A stretch of DNA of 64,000 nt, taken from contig JADJOF010000001.1 of assembly GCA_016713885.1 (NCBI GenBank), forward strand, positions 434,001-498,000, given 5' to 3'. Below are positions 19,285 through 27,902 of the stretch, in pieces (the first letter of the stretch is position 1; every line of letters begins with the position of its first letter). This stretch comes from Bdellovibrionales bacterium. GTDB taxonomy: Bacteria > Bdellovibrionota > Bdellovibrionia > Bdellovibrionales > JAMPXM01. Under the pieces are notes generated by a model, which was not told the DNA's origin, did no database searches, and worked only from the letters and a program-made list of their open reading frames with translations. The position numbers and the translations under genes were made by a program.

Positions 19285-20148
19285 TTACTCCAGGATCACT
19301 CGGATGCGGGTCTTTCCTATCTCAATCCTATCACCAGAATGCAATTCGACCGCCTCAGGCGCGGCTTTTTTACCATTGAGACGAAGAGGAGCTTCGGCGG
19401 CTGCGGTCAAAACGACGCGCCCATTGGATGAGTTGATCGTAAAGCAAGATTGGCCGTTCGGCAGTTCAGCAGCGGCATCGACCAGGCCGAGATCAAACGG
19501 GTTCTGGCCGATTGTGCGCGGGCCGTAGCCAATCGTCCATACGGTGCCATGCTGCGGCCCCGATAAGAATTCGAGTCGGACGACCATCGGCAAAGGCCGA
19601 ACCGATGTTCTCTCCTGAACTGGCGCTTTGCGGGCGCGGTCGATCAATCCGGTCAGAAGCTCTTTCCAGGTCAAAGCCTCGGCAGGTACCTGAATGGCTG
19701 AGCCGGTGAAATTCTCCGACGATTCTGGTTCTCCGGGTTCTTGCTTGAGCTGGGCGATCGCAGGGCGCTCAAAGACCTCAATCGTGGTGGAGCCGACGAC
19801 AAAGACCAATCCAGCGTACAAAACGACTTCGTCAAAACGGTCGCCATCGACTTTGATTTTATTGGAGGAGCCAAGGTCTGAAAGGACCCACTCGTCCTCG
19901 CGCCAATGCACCTGCGCGTGCCGAACCGACATCTTGGGGTCGCGAATGAGCAGGTCGCCGTCTTTGCGCCCAATTGTCACGCCATCGCGAACCGGTATGC
20001 GGGTTCCGCGCTGGGGGCCATCGACGATTCGAAAGAAAAGCGGGGTCGGATCAGACATCTCAAGTGATTCTGCACGTTTATCTTTCAGGTGGGGAGTCCC
20101 AATTCGCAGATCTTTTTTTAAGAGTTCTTGTGCCTTCGTCTTCAGCAT
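19285..20148 (-). CDS. Protein with two FHA domains
   Basis: 287 residues. FHA domain 1 (about residues 37-145) has GVTIGRKDGDLLIRDPKMSVRHAQV and LGSSNKIKVDG, keeping the phosphothreonine-binding Gly-Arg and Ser-x-x-His. FHA domain 2 (about 195-287) starts with the same FLSGPQHGTVW pattern but has YGPRTIGQNPFDL and no S-x-x-H motif, so it may not bind phosphopeptides. A linker of about 50 residues joins them. FHA proteins read Ser/Thr kinase signalling; no kinase is in the window. The start could also be the ATG at 20058, which would remove a lysine-rich leader. Cytoplasmic. Confidence 0.87.
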   Translation of the reverse strand: MLKTKAQELLKKDLRIGTPHLKDKRAESLEMSDPTPLFFRIVDGPQRGTRIPVRDGVTIGRKDGDLLIRDPKMSVRHAQVHWREDEWVLSDLGSSNKIKVDGDRFDEVVLYAGLVFVVGSTTIEVFERPAIAQLKQEPGEPESSENFTGSAIQVPAEALTWKELLTGLIDRARKAPVQERTSVRPLPMVVRLEFLSGPQHGTVWTIGYGPRTIGQNPFDLGLVDAAAELPNGQSCFTINSSNGRVVLTAAAEAPLRLNGKKAAPEAVELHSGDRIEIGKTRIRVILE

Positions 20149-20210
20149 GCTAATCCATAGCGCTCAGTTTTAACCTTGCTCCCAGCCACTTGTCCGGAGG
20201 GGAGCTTAAA

Positions 20211-20286
20211 GTGGACCGCAAGACTCTCAGAAAAATCGTTCTGAAGCGTCGCCAAAGGTGGTCCACACAACCCGAAAGGACTGGAC
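20211..20286 (+). promoter_or_regulatory. rpsF leader with long-range stem
   Basis: GTGGACC (20211-20217) can pair with GGTCCAC (20260-20266) across 42 bases, just before CCCGAAAGGA, which holds the ribosome binding site. rpsF leaders in many bacteria bind the S6:S18 pair for feedback control; whether this is that motif is not certain. Confidence 0.3.
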
Positions 20287-20799
20287 ATGCAGCTTGAAAA
20301 GCGTCCGTACGTACGTCCCTATGAAGTCGTCATTCTCATGCACCCCGATGCAACTGAGGACGATCAGAAAACCCTACTCCGCAAAAACAAAGCGATCATC
20401 GAAGAGCAGTTTGGCGGAGCGGTAAAGCACCTCGATACATGGGGCAAGCGTTCGCTCGCAAATCCAATCGCGAAGCACAAAAAAGCTGTGTTCTTCCACT
20501 CGACATTCACAGCGGACCCACAGGTCGTTATGGAGCTCGAGCGCACAATGCGCATCAACGATAAAGTTTTGCGCTTTATGCACACGTCGCTCGACGACCG
20601 TACGGACCTTGTGAAGTACGTTGAGAACTTTAAGAAAGCATTGGCTGACAGCGCGGCTCGTGAGCGTGAGCGCGAAGCGAAATTCCAAGCTCGTCGTGCC
20701 CAGCGTTCGGGTATGCGTCGTGATGACGGTCCTCGTGACTTCGGTGGCGGCGACGACATGGGTGGCGGCGACGATCTCGAAGTCGAAGAAGAAGCTTAA
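20287..20799 (+). CDS. rpsF: 30S ribosomal protein S6
   Basis: 170 residues; the S6 core is residues 10-105 (RPYEVVILMHPDA, GGAVKHLDTWGKRSLANPIAKHKKAVFF, RINDKVLRFMHT). The C-terminal tail of about 60 residues is arginine-rich, then Gly/Asp-rich and acidic, longer than in E. coli S6 before modification. It binds 16S rRNA with S18 in the platform. AAAGGA lies 6 bases upstream. It is followed by a DUF2232-like gene and rplI; the usual rpsR is absent from between them. Confidence 0.97.
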   Translation: MQLEKRPYVRPYEVVILMHPDATEDDQKTLLRKNKAIIEEQFGGAVKHLDTWGKRSLANPIAKHKKAVFFHSTFTADPQVVMELERTMRINDKVLRFMHTSLDDRTDLVKYVENFKKALADSAAREREREAKFQARRAQRSGMRRDDGPRDFGGGDDMGGGDDLEVEEEA

Positions 20800-20810
20800 G
20801 GCAGGTATCC

Positions 20811-21716
20811 TTGATTCGTCGATCGATTGCACACATCAGCACCTGGCTGCTTGCAGCGTTCTTCGCGTGGACGACCGTGGTTTTGGCCGCCGGTCCTCTT
20901 CGCGCGTTGCGCCTCGCATCTCCGTTTTGGGTCTACTGGCCTATGACGATGCTGATGACGTCAGGACTTTGGCTCGTGGGACTGCCGGCGGCTTCGCTGG
21001 TGTTTGTCTGCGTGGCCATCGTTGTCGGCTTGTTCACTGAGATCGAGGGATGGGGCGGTAGTCGTGGAATCGCGGGCCTCGGCTCAATTGTCGCACTGGT
21101 TGCGGTGGTTGGGCTCGGTTTCGGTTCTTGGTGCCGAGACCAGAAGGTCAGCCCGGTAGCGACGCTTCAAAAATGGATTGAGCCCGGTATTCAAAAGTTG
21201 CGCGAATTGAATCCGACGCTTGAGGCGTCGATGGATATTCGGACCGAGGCGATTGTCGCCAACGTCCCGTCGGCCATTATTATTGTGGGTTTGTTCTCAA
21301 TTGCTCTGGCTCTTTTGTCCGAGCGCAATTGGTTGCGAATGATTTCGCCAGAGAGCCTCGGTAAACTTGTGGGACGTGCGCGCTGGATTGAGTTCCGCGT
21401 TTGGGACGAGCTGATTTTCGTATTGATGGCGGCGCTTCTTGCGACCTTCACTAATCACGGAATGAAGACGGTCTCTGTCGTCGGTACGAACGTTTTGAAC
21501 GTTCTCGTCGTGCTCTATTTCTTTCAGGGAATGGCCGTCGTTTATAAGGCGCTTGGCTTCTTCCGTGTTGGAGCGGTTTGGAAACTTGTTATTGGATTTC
21601 TGCTGACATTTCAGCTGGCGCTGATTGTCGCATGTGTTGGTGTGGCGGACTATTGGCTCGAGTTTAGAACTCGTTTGAATCGACGCCCAATGCAGCCGTC
21701 AGCAGAGTCGAAGTAA
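20811..21716 (+). CDS. DUF2232 (YybS-like) membrane protein
   Basis: 301 residues, with seven or eight hydrophobic helices expected (clear ones near residues 10-27, 39-78, 88-106, 152-170, 202-217, 224-242, 258-282). The gene starts with TTG at 20811, 12 bases after rpsF, and lies just upstream of rplI. Placement between rpsF and rplI is typical for DUF2232/YybS proteins in several phyla, and the sequence style agrees, so the name rests on both. The function is unknown; a role tied to growth or cell envelope has been supposed only from gene order. Confidence 0.7.
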   Translation: MIRRSIAHISTWLLAAFFAWTTVVLAAGPLRALRLASPFWVYWPMTMLMTSGLWLVGLPAASLVFVCVAIVVGLFTEIEGWGGSRGIAGLGSIVALVAVVGLGFGSWCRDQKVSPVATLQKWIEPGIQKLRELNPTLEASMDIRTEAIVANVPSAIIIVGLFSIALALLSERNWLRMISPESLGKLVGRARWIEFRVWDELIFVLMAALLATFTNHGMKTVSVVGTNVLNVLVVLYFFQGMAVVYKALGFFRVGAVWKLVIGFLLTFQLALIVACVGVADYWLEFRTRLNRRPMQPSAESK

Positions 21717-21757
21717 AACTATTTTGATTTGGAATTTAGAAATTTAGGGAGACGCAA

Positions 21758-22201
21758 ATGAAAGTCATTCTGCAAAAAGACGTAAAGAACCTCGGCAAGG
21801 TTGGCGAATTGGTGAGCGTAGCTGCGGGTTATGCGCGCAACTTCCTGTTCCCCCGTTTTCTCGCCTCTGAGGCAACAGAGAAGCGCATTCACGAATTCGA
21901 ACATCTGAAGCGCATGGCTGAGATCAAAAAGAAAAAAGCGATGGCAGAGCGCCAAGAAGTGATCGCGAAACTCAAAGGCGTATCGGTTGTCATTAAGGCA
22001 ACGGCTGGCGAGAGCGATAAGCTTTTCGGCTCGATCACGAACCTCGACATTTCGAACGAACTCGAAAAGCGTGGTTTTTCTGTTGATCGCCGCGACATTA
22101 TTTTGGAAGAGCCTATTCGCTTGCTCGGTAACCACAAAGCAATCGTGAAGCTCGGCGACGGCATCGAAACGACAGTTTCGGTTTCTGTTGAGCGCGCTTA
22201 A
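21758..22201 (+). CDS. rplI: 50S ribosomal protein L9
   Basis: 147 residues. The N-terminal rRNA-binding domain shows [30 protein letters not shown] split over its family signature, then the long connecting helix ([22 protein letters not shown]) and the C-terminal domain ([16 protein letters not shown] ... [20 protein letters not shown]). It binds 23S rRNA at the L1 stalk base and limits frameshifting. GGGAGACGCA precedes the ATG. Its stop codon abuts the stop of the next, oppositely oriented gene, leaving no room for a separate terminator. Confidence 0.97.
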   Translation: MKVILQKDVKNLGKVGELVSVAAGYARNFLFPRFLASEATEKRIHEFEHLKRMAEIKKKKAMAERQEVIAKLKGVSVVIKATAGESDKLFGSITNLDISNELEKRGFSVDRRDIILEEPIRLLGNHKAIVKLGDGIETTVSVSVERA

Positions 22202-22402
22202 TTAGTCGTTTTCAAGGGAACTCTTCGCCTCAATAAGAACCTCCTGGAGGTAGTTGGCGAGGAGTTCTCTCAGATCATCGAGGGTCACCTCGGTGGTGTC
22301 TTTGCCAGCCTGCCGAACGAGATGGCTCAGCTCTTGGCCGATAAGATCAGTGGGAAGACCGCTAGCCTCTGCAAGCTCCGAAATCAACTCAGATCCCTTC
22401 AC
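22202..22402 (-). CDS. Small acidic helical protein, unknown
   Basis: 66 residues, GTG start with GGAGG four bases upstream. It is almost entirely predicted helix: SELISELAEASGLPTDLIGQELSHLVRQAG, then TEVTLDDLRELLANYLQEVLIEAKSSLEN. The pattern of a short LDDLRELL helix recalls small regulators that pair by helix packing, but I do not recognise a family. Codon usage matches its neighbours and the ribosome binding site is good, so I think it is real. It lies downstream of dnaB on the same strand (177-base gap) and ends exactly where rplI ends. Confidence 0.6.
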   Translation of the reverse strand: MKGSELISELAEASGLPTDLIGQELSHLVRQAGKDTTEVTLDDLRELLANYLQEVLIEAKSSLEND

Positions 22403-22579
22403 ACGCCCTCCATGGCAATGCTAAGCACCGTTATCCCTACGTCGTGATCAATTCTTTTCATTTATCACAATGCACAGACAGCATGATTTCAACTTGCGGT
22501 TAAACGGCCTGACAATCGGACGAAGGTCTTAATTGCGCCAGATTCAGTGCAGGAGATGTGGGGCGAAGGCCTAGACCAA

Positions 22580-23982
22580 CTAGGCGTTGGCGCCAGCGCC
22601 GGGGCCACGGCGGTACTGCTGTGGGCTTTGCGGAGGAGGTGGGAGCGGGTGTTCTCCGCCGCCCTCTTCAAGATCGACAAACTTACCGATGTTTGATTCC
22701 CAACGGAGGCGTACGGTTCCGACGGGACCGTTACGCTGCTTGCCGACGATAACCTCGGAGACACCCTTAACGTCAGGATTCTCGCGGTCGTAGTAGTCCT
22801 CGCGATAAAGCATCATGATCAAATCGGCATCTTGTTCGATTGATCCTGATTCGCGCAGGTCGGAAACCTGTGGCCGTCGGTCAGAGCGGCCTTCTGAGCC
22901 GCGGTTGACCTGAGCGAGTGCAATCACCGGAATTTTGAGGTCCTTGGCGAGAGCCTTAAGCGACTGCGAGATTTCCGAGACTTCGCGTTCACGGCTATCG
23001 GTTTTCTGACCGAGCTTCATCAGCTGAAGGTAGTCGACCATGATCATATCCAGGCCGTAGCGCGCTTTGATCTTTCGCGCTTTGGAACGAATCGTCATGG
23101 GTGTGACGAAGCTGGCGTCGTCGATGAACAGGTTGGTCTCGCCGATGCGAGTGGCCTTGTCGATAATGCGCTTCCAGCCTTCGTCGCTGAGCTTTCCCGT
23201 ACGAAGATCGCCGAGTCCGACTTTTGCTTCAGAGCCGAGAACCCTCATCATCATTTGATCGCGATTCATCTCGATCGAGAAGTAGAGCAGAGACTTTCTC
23301 GCGAAGAACGACGTGAGTTGCAATGTTGAGAGAGAAGGCCGTTTTTCCCATCGACGGACGGGCAGCAATGATTGTCATCTCGCCGGGCTGGAAGCCGGCG
23401 GTCATTTTGTCCAAGCCTCTAAAACCACTGGCAACGCCGGTGACGTCGCTATTGCGTTCCGAGAGCTCGGCAAGCTTGTTCATGCCAGAACGAACCAACT
23501 CGGCGGCCGAGACCGGGCCGTCGACCTGCTTGTCGTCGTTCAGTTTGAAGATGCGCCCTTCGAATTCGTCGACCAGCGACTCCACCGACTCAAAATCGTT
23601 GGCGTAGGCCTTCTCGACCATCTCGGTTCCGCAGGAGATGATTTTTCGAACGGTCGACTTTTCCGCAACGATCTTGGCGTACTGCTCGATGTTTCCCGCA
23701 ACCGGGAAGGCGTTCATCATGTCGGCGAGGAACGCCTGGCCGCCAATGGCGTCGAGTTCGTGTCGGGCCAGAAGAGCATTCGAAACCGTAATTGGATCGA
23801 CGGGATCGCTCTTAATGGCGAGATCGCGAATAGCGGCAAAAATCTTTCGGTGTGCGGGGCTTGTAGAAGTCTTCTTCAGTAATGAGGAAAGAGACGTCAT
23901 CCCAAGCGTTGGGATTGAGGAGAAGGCCTCCGATGACGGCTTGCTCGGCTTCGTTGTTAAAAGGCTGAACTCGGCTCGACAT
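22580..23982 (-). CDS. dnaB: Replicative DNA helicase DnaB (two single-base insertions)
   Basis: Hexameric 5'-3' fork helicase. The start is the ATG at 23982 (SSRVQPFNNEAEQAVIGGLL). The frame breaks at 23856-23859 (an extra base in a run of four) just before AHRKIFAAIRDLA. It breaks again at 23295-23297, between THVVLRE and KSLLYFSIEM. With both corrected it has about 466 residues, normal for DnaB. The N-terminal domain and linker are followed by the RecA-like motor: Walker A AARPSMGKTAF, Walker B MIMVDYLQLM, VIALAQVNR and SDLRESGSIEQDAD. The C-terminal tail is Gly/Pro-rich. A living cell needs DnaB, so both breaks are probably sequence errors. Confidence 0.94.
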
Positions 23983-24100
23983 CGACTGCTTATCCCCGCT
24001 CCGCTATCTCGATACAATCCTAAAAAACGAGCAATTTGGCCTGAAAACCAGACCGAATCACGGGCCGGCCGCCACTGTCAAATGGAGGTCGGCTGAGACT

Positions 24101-24144
24101 AAAAATTGCGGGTCCTGTCATGACGCTAAAGCCCGGTGACCCGC
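24101..24144 (-). terminator. Probable intrinsic terminator of the Fis-like gene
   Basis: On the minus strand GCGGGTC pairs with GACCCGC over a loop of about 23 bases and is followed by AATTTTTAG. It sits 30 bases after the stop at 24176. Confidence 0.5.
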
Positions 24145-24175
24145 TGAAGTGTAACGAGATGGAACTGAGACGAAA

Positions 24176-24709
24176 TTAAACTTCGCGAGAAGAAGCCTTC
24201 TTGATGCGAATTTTATAGGTGTCGATCTTCTTCTTCAGGGTATTGCGGTTGATACCCAAGAGTTGAGCCGTTTTCACCTGGTTGCCGTTGCGCGACTGCA
24301 GGGCGAGCTCGATGAGTGGCTTTTCCACCTGCTCGAGAACGATGTCATAGAGTCCAGACAGTTCGATGTTTGCATCGCGCTGTTGCTGGAACAGGACTTC
24401 GAGTTTGCTCTTAACGAGCTTCTCAAGACTGACAGCCTGAAGATTTGCGACAAAAAGATTATCTGAAGAATTGAGATTTGGTGTCATGCCCCTCTCACCT
24501 GAAACTCGAGTTGATCCAACAAAGCCTCGATTAATGAGTTCACGTCCTGCTGCCGAAAGGCCAGTCGCCGTTTCAGCCGATGCTGAAGCGGACAGGTCGG
24601 CTGAATTCACTTGGCCTGCGCCAAGAGAGATTCCCTGAGCCATTCCTTTTGAAATCAACGGATTTACTACATCGGATGCAACAAGGCCTGCACCATGGCC
24701 TGAATTCAA
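24176..24709 (-). CDS. Fis-family DNA-binding protein
   Basis: 177 residues. The last 45 residues are a Fis-type helix-turn-helix: EKPLIELALQSRNGNQVKTA then QLLGINRNTLKKKI. The region before it (residues 88-130, LFVANLQAVSLEKLVKSKLE then LYDIVLEQVEKPL) matches the Fis/NtrC dimerisation helices. The first 85 residues are serine/alanine/glycine-rich, look disordered and are not part of Fis. No sigma-54 ATPase domain is present, so it is a stand-alone Fis-like nucleoid or regulatory protein. The start is uncertain: TTG at 24709 follows an in-frame stop, and ATG at 24643 is an alternative. It is encoded upstream of dnaB. Confidence 0.8.
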   Translation of the reverse strand: MNSGHGAGLVASDVVNPLISKGMAQGISLGAGQVNSADLSASASAETATGLSAAGRELINRGFVGSTRVSGERGMTPNLNSSDNLFVANLQAVSLEKLVKSKLEVLFQQQRDANIELSGLYDIVLEQVEKPLIELALQSRNGNQVKTAQLLGINRNTLKKKIDTYKIRIKKASSREV

Positions 24710-24738
24710 AGACGAAGTCTAGTTCATCAATTTTTACC

Positions 24739-25465
24739 TCAAACACCGCGAACGTGGGCAGACCAAATAAACTTGTGTTGCTGAGTTTGCAAGCGCGCAT
24801 CTGATTTCGACGAAAGAATTTTCTGCGCAAGCCATTTCGCGTCGATTCTTTGATACGCCGGACTGAATAAAACCTCAGTGTGTTCGAAGAGTTGGTTTTG
24901 TCGGGCGAAATTTTCGGCCCAATCGAAGTCTTTTTCAGAACAAATCACGAATTTGAATTCGCTGTTGACAATGGAAAAATCGGGATTGGATGGGAGGTTT
25001 TTTTACATTGAAACTATCGGCAGCACCTGAATCAGGGGTTTTGACGTCGATAATCTTCTTTACGCGTTTGTCGACGGTGGTGCAGTCAAGCGATCCGCCT
25101 GTTTCAAGCGAGACTTTGTAGCCAAGGTCGCAAAGGTTGCGCATCAAGATGTGGATGTCGGGCTGGAGCAACGGCTCTCCGCCCGTGATGCAGACGTACT
25201 TTGCGCCGTGGGTTTGAATTTCAACGATGATGGACTCCACCGAACGGGGGCCGCCCTCGTAGTAGGCGTAGGTCGTGTCGCAATACCGGCAGCGAAGGTT
25301 GCAACCCGACGTGCGGACGAACACGGTTGGCCAGCCGACCCAAGAGGTCTCGCCCTGAATGCTGTGGAAAATCTCATTGATCTTGATCACGGGTCTTGGG
25401 CTACGAACGGACGATACTAAAGTCAAGTCGAGGCGGCTCTTGCTAGTGGCCGGTTGAAGATTCAA
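24739..25465 (-). CDS. queE: 7-carboxy-7-deazaguanine synthase QueE (frameshifted)
   Basis: Radical SAM enzyme converting 6-carboxytetrahydropterin to CDG in queuosine biosynthesis. Landmarks are INEIFHSIQGETSWVGWPTVFVR cut short here to its core QGE, the cluster motif CNLRCRYC (Cx3Cx2C), and ITGGEPLLQ. One extra base in a run of seven T on the top strand (24997-25003) breaks the frame after DSFNVK. The next frame continues with NLPSNPDFSIVNSEFKFVIC and ends in WSAHVRGV, restoring about 241 residues. Other queuosine genes are not in the window. It is divergent from ftsK with only 13 bases between start codons, so the promoters must overlap coding DNA. Confidence 0.9.
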
Positions 25466-25478
25466 CTAAACTCAATTC

Positions 25479-27902
25479 ATGGCATCAGGCTACAGCTCCG
25501 CAAAAAAAGTATCTGGACACCTCCGTCGCGACGTTATCGCAATTGTATGGGCTGCGATGGCGGTCTTTATCGCACTCGCTTTGGCGACATACCATCCGTC
25601 GGATCCTTCGTTTAACTCGACAGGTTCGTCGCTGATTGCGAGAAACGCCTGTGGTTTTGTGGGGAGCTTCTTGTCCGACCTCCTGTATCAGGGATTTGGC
25701 GTGGGGGCGTGGCTCTTCGTTTTTGGCTGCGGGCGTTCGTCGTATCGTGTGTTCCGTGACGAGGTGAACGGCACGGCGGTCCATCGCCTCGCGTGGGGCG
25801 CGGCCTTGTTGATGACCGCAACAGCACTTTTGGCGCTGCACCTTCCGTTGCTGCGAATCTATCAGGGGCAAATTGCGGCGGGCGGCTTTTTTGGGGCGAT
25901 GGTTGTGCGTGGCCTGGTTGCCGTTCTGAACTCGACGGGTGTCGCGGTGTTGTTGTGGACAACGGCGGTGGTTCTGGGCGTGTTTTATTCTGAGCGTACG
26001 ATTCAGGATTGGATGAATTCGGGACGGGACGTGACGGCTCGTTTGGTGGCGTTTTGGAATCGGCCAGGGGCGACGCGTTCGCGGGCCGCCGTCAAGGCGA
26101 AGTCGGCCGTGGTTGCGGCCAAGCTTGCGGACGATGACGGTGATGAGGAATTAGCTGAGGATGAAAAGGCATCGGCCTCGGTCAAAGTGAAAGCGAAGAA
26201 GCTTCTCCAGCGCTTTAAGGCAGAGCCGGACAAAAAGTCACAGGCGGCGTTGGCCACAGACGATGATGATGGTGAGAGCGCCTCGGAACCGATTGATGAA
26301 ACAAACGAAATCTCTCCCCCTACGCTACTGAAGCGGCGCCCGGTGCGCATGAAAGCCAAGATCAATCGTCAGGTTGAAAATTGGAAACTCCCAGAACTAT
26401 CCGTTTTGGACGACCCGCCGGCGACGCGCGTTCGAATTGATAAGCGTGAAATTGAAGAGAAGGCGAACATCATTGTTGAAAAGCTGTCGAAGTTTGATGT
26501 TGGCGGCGAGATCGTCGCGGCAAAGCCGGGACCTGCGGTGACGTTATTTGAGTTTAGGCCGAATGCGGATGTTCAGCTGACACAAGTGACATCGCGTGCG
26601 GACGATTTGGCGCTGGCGCTGAGCGCTGAGTCGCTTCGTATTATTGCGCCGATTCCGGGTCGCGATGTGGTTGGTATTGAAACGTCGAACGCGCATCGAG
26701 AGTCGGTCTATTTGAAGGACATTTTGGCCGACGCGAAGTTTTGGAAAGATGAGATGGTGTTGCCACTCTGTTTGGGGCGCGAAGTTGACGGTACGCCGCG
26801 TGTTGTGGATCTGCGCTCGATGCCTCACATGATGGTGGCTGGACAAACGGGATCGGGTAAGTCGGTGTTTGTCGTGTCGTCGATTGTGGGTTTGGTCTTC
26901 CGCCATTCTCCGAAGACATTGCGCTTGGTTCTAATCGATCCAAAGCAAGTCGATCTGACACTTTTCAACAACGTTCCCCACCTCTTAATGCCGCCGATCT
27001 GCGAAGCGCGCAAAGCGGTGACCGCACTTCGTTGGGGCGTGAAAGAGATGGAGAAACGAAATCGCTCCTTTAATCGCTTCAAAGTGCGAAAGCTCGAGGA
27101 GTTCAATGAGGCGGTACAAAAGCTGACCAAAGAACAGATTGAAGAGCACGCGCAGATCAACACCGACTACGAAGTGCAGAACAGAAAGAATGAACAGTAC
27201 TACTTTACTCCGCAGCCGTTCATCGTCTATGTGATCGAAGAGTTTGGCGATCTGATGATGGTCGATAAGCAGCAGGTCGAAGAGGGCGTGGTTCGTTTGA
27301 CACAAATGGCTCGTGCCGCGGGCATTCACTTGATCATTGCGATGCAGACGCCGCGCAAAGAGGTTGTGACCGGTCGAATCAAGACGAACATTCCAGGGCG
27401 AGTGTCGTTTAAGGTTCCCGGCTTTTTGGATTCGAAGATTATTCTCGATGAAAAGGGTGCCGAACGCTTGCTTGGCCGGGGCGATATGCTGTTCCTTGCT
27501 CCGGGAGTTTCGAAACCACAGCGTCACCACGCCCCGTGGCTGACCAATGAAGAGATTGAGCGCGTCGTGAAGCACTGGTCGGATCAGGGCGAGCCCCAGT
27601 TTGATGAGCTGGCGATGCGAGCCCTTGATGGCGGTGGGGCTGATCCGGACGCAGGTTTTGGCGGCGGAGCGGGGAGCGCTTCGTTTGACGACGATAGTGG
27701 CGGCGATGAGATGTACGATCAGATTCTGGCTTGGGTTTCGGGTCAAAAAACTGTGAGCGCATCGCTCATTCAGCGAAAATTTGGTCTCGGATATCCGCGT
27801 GCGAGTCGGATGATTGATCAGTTTGAGCGCGTTGGTGTGTGCGGTCCGTCGAATGGTTCGAAGCCACGGCAGGTTCTGATTCAACCAATGCCGGAGCCAT
27901 GA
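25479..27902 (+). CDS. ftsK: DNA translocase FtsK
   Basis: 807 residues. About four membrane helices lie in the first 175 residues. An acidic/basic linker follows (about 190-320). The alpha/beta translocase motor has Walker A GQTGSGKS (455-462), DPKQVDLT, IPGRVSFKV and LLGRGDML. A C-terminal gamma winged helix (ILAWVSGQKTVSASLIQRKFGLGYPRASRMID) would read KOPS sequences. It pumps chromosome termini through the septum and activates XerCD. The Walker B segment reads YVIEEFGDLMM where most FtsK have VIDELADLMM. The linker is short compared with E. coli. Its stop overlaps the next ATG (ATGA). Confidence 0.95.
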   Translation: MASGYSSAKKVSGHLRRDVIAIVWAAMAVFIALALATYHPSDPSFNSTGSSLIARNACGFVGSFLSDLLYQGFGVGAWLFVFGCGRSSYRVFRDEVNGTAVHRLAWGAALLMTATALLALHLPLLRIYQGQIAAGGFFGAMVVRGLVAVLNSTGVAVLLWTTAVVLGVFYSERTIQDWMNSGRDVTARLVAFWNRPGATRSRAAVKAKSAVVAAKLADDDGDEELAEDEKASASVKVKAKKLLQRFKAEPDKKSQAALATDDDDGESASEPIDETNEISPPTLLKRRPVRMKAKINRQVENWKLPELSVLDDPPATRVRIDKREIEEKANIIVEKLSKFDVGGEIVAAKPGPAVTLFEFRPNADVQLTQVTSRADDLALALSAESLRIIAPIPGRDVVGIETSNAHRESVYLKDILADAKFWKDEMVLPLCLGREVDGTPRVVDLRSMPHMMVAGQTGSGKSVFVVSSIVGLVFRHSPKTLRLVLIDPKQVDLTLFNNVPHLLMPPICEARKAVTALRWGVKEMEKRNRSFNRFKVRKLEEFNEAVQKLTKEQIEEHAQINTDYEVQNRKNEQYYFTPQPFIVYVIEEFGDLMMVDKQQVEEGVVRLTQMARAAGIHLIIAMQTPRKEVVTGRIKTNIPGRVSFKVPGFLDSKIILDEKGAERLLGRGDMLFLAPGVSKPQRHHAPWLTNEEIERVVKHWSDQGEPQFDELAMRALDGGGADPDAGFGGGAGSASFDDDSGGDEMYDQILAWVSGQKTVSASLIQRKFGLGYPRASRMIDQFERVGVCGPSNGSKPRQVLIQPMPEP

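Noticed and set aside
22570..22579. CCTAGACCAA after dnaB, identical to one arm of the hairpin at 31310-31332
   Set aside because: A single 10-base match without the second arm; within chance expectation for a window of this size.
26985..27884. Open frame of 299 codons antisense to ftsK
   Set aside because: Shadow of the conserved FtsK motor; composition rich in His, Arg and Asn typical of a non-coding frame.
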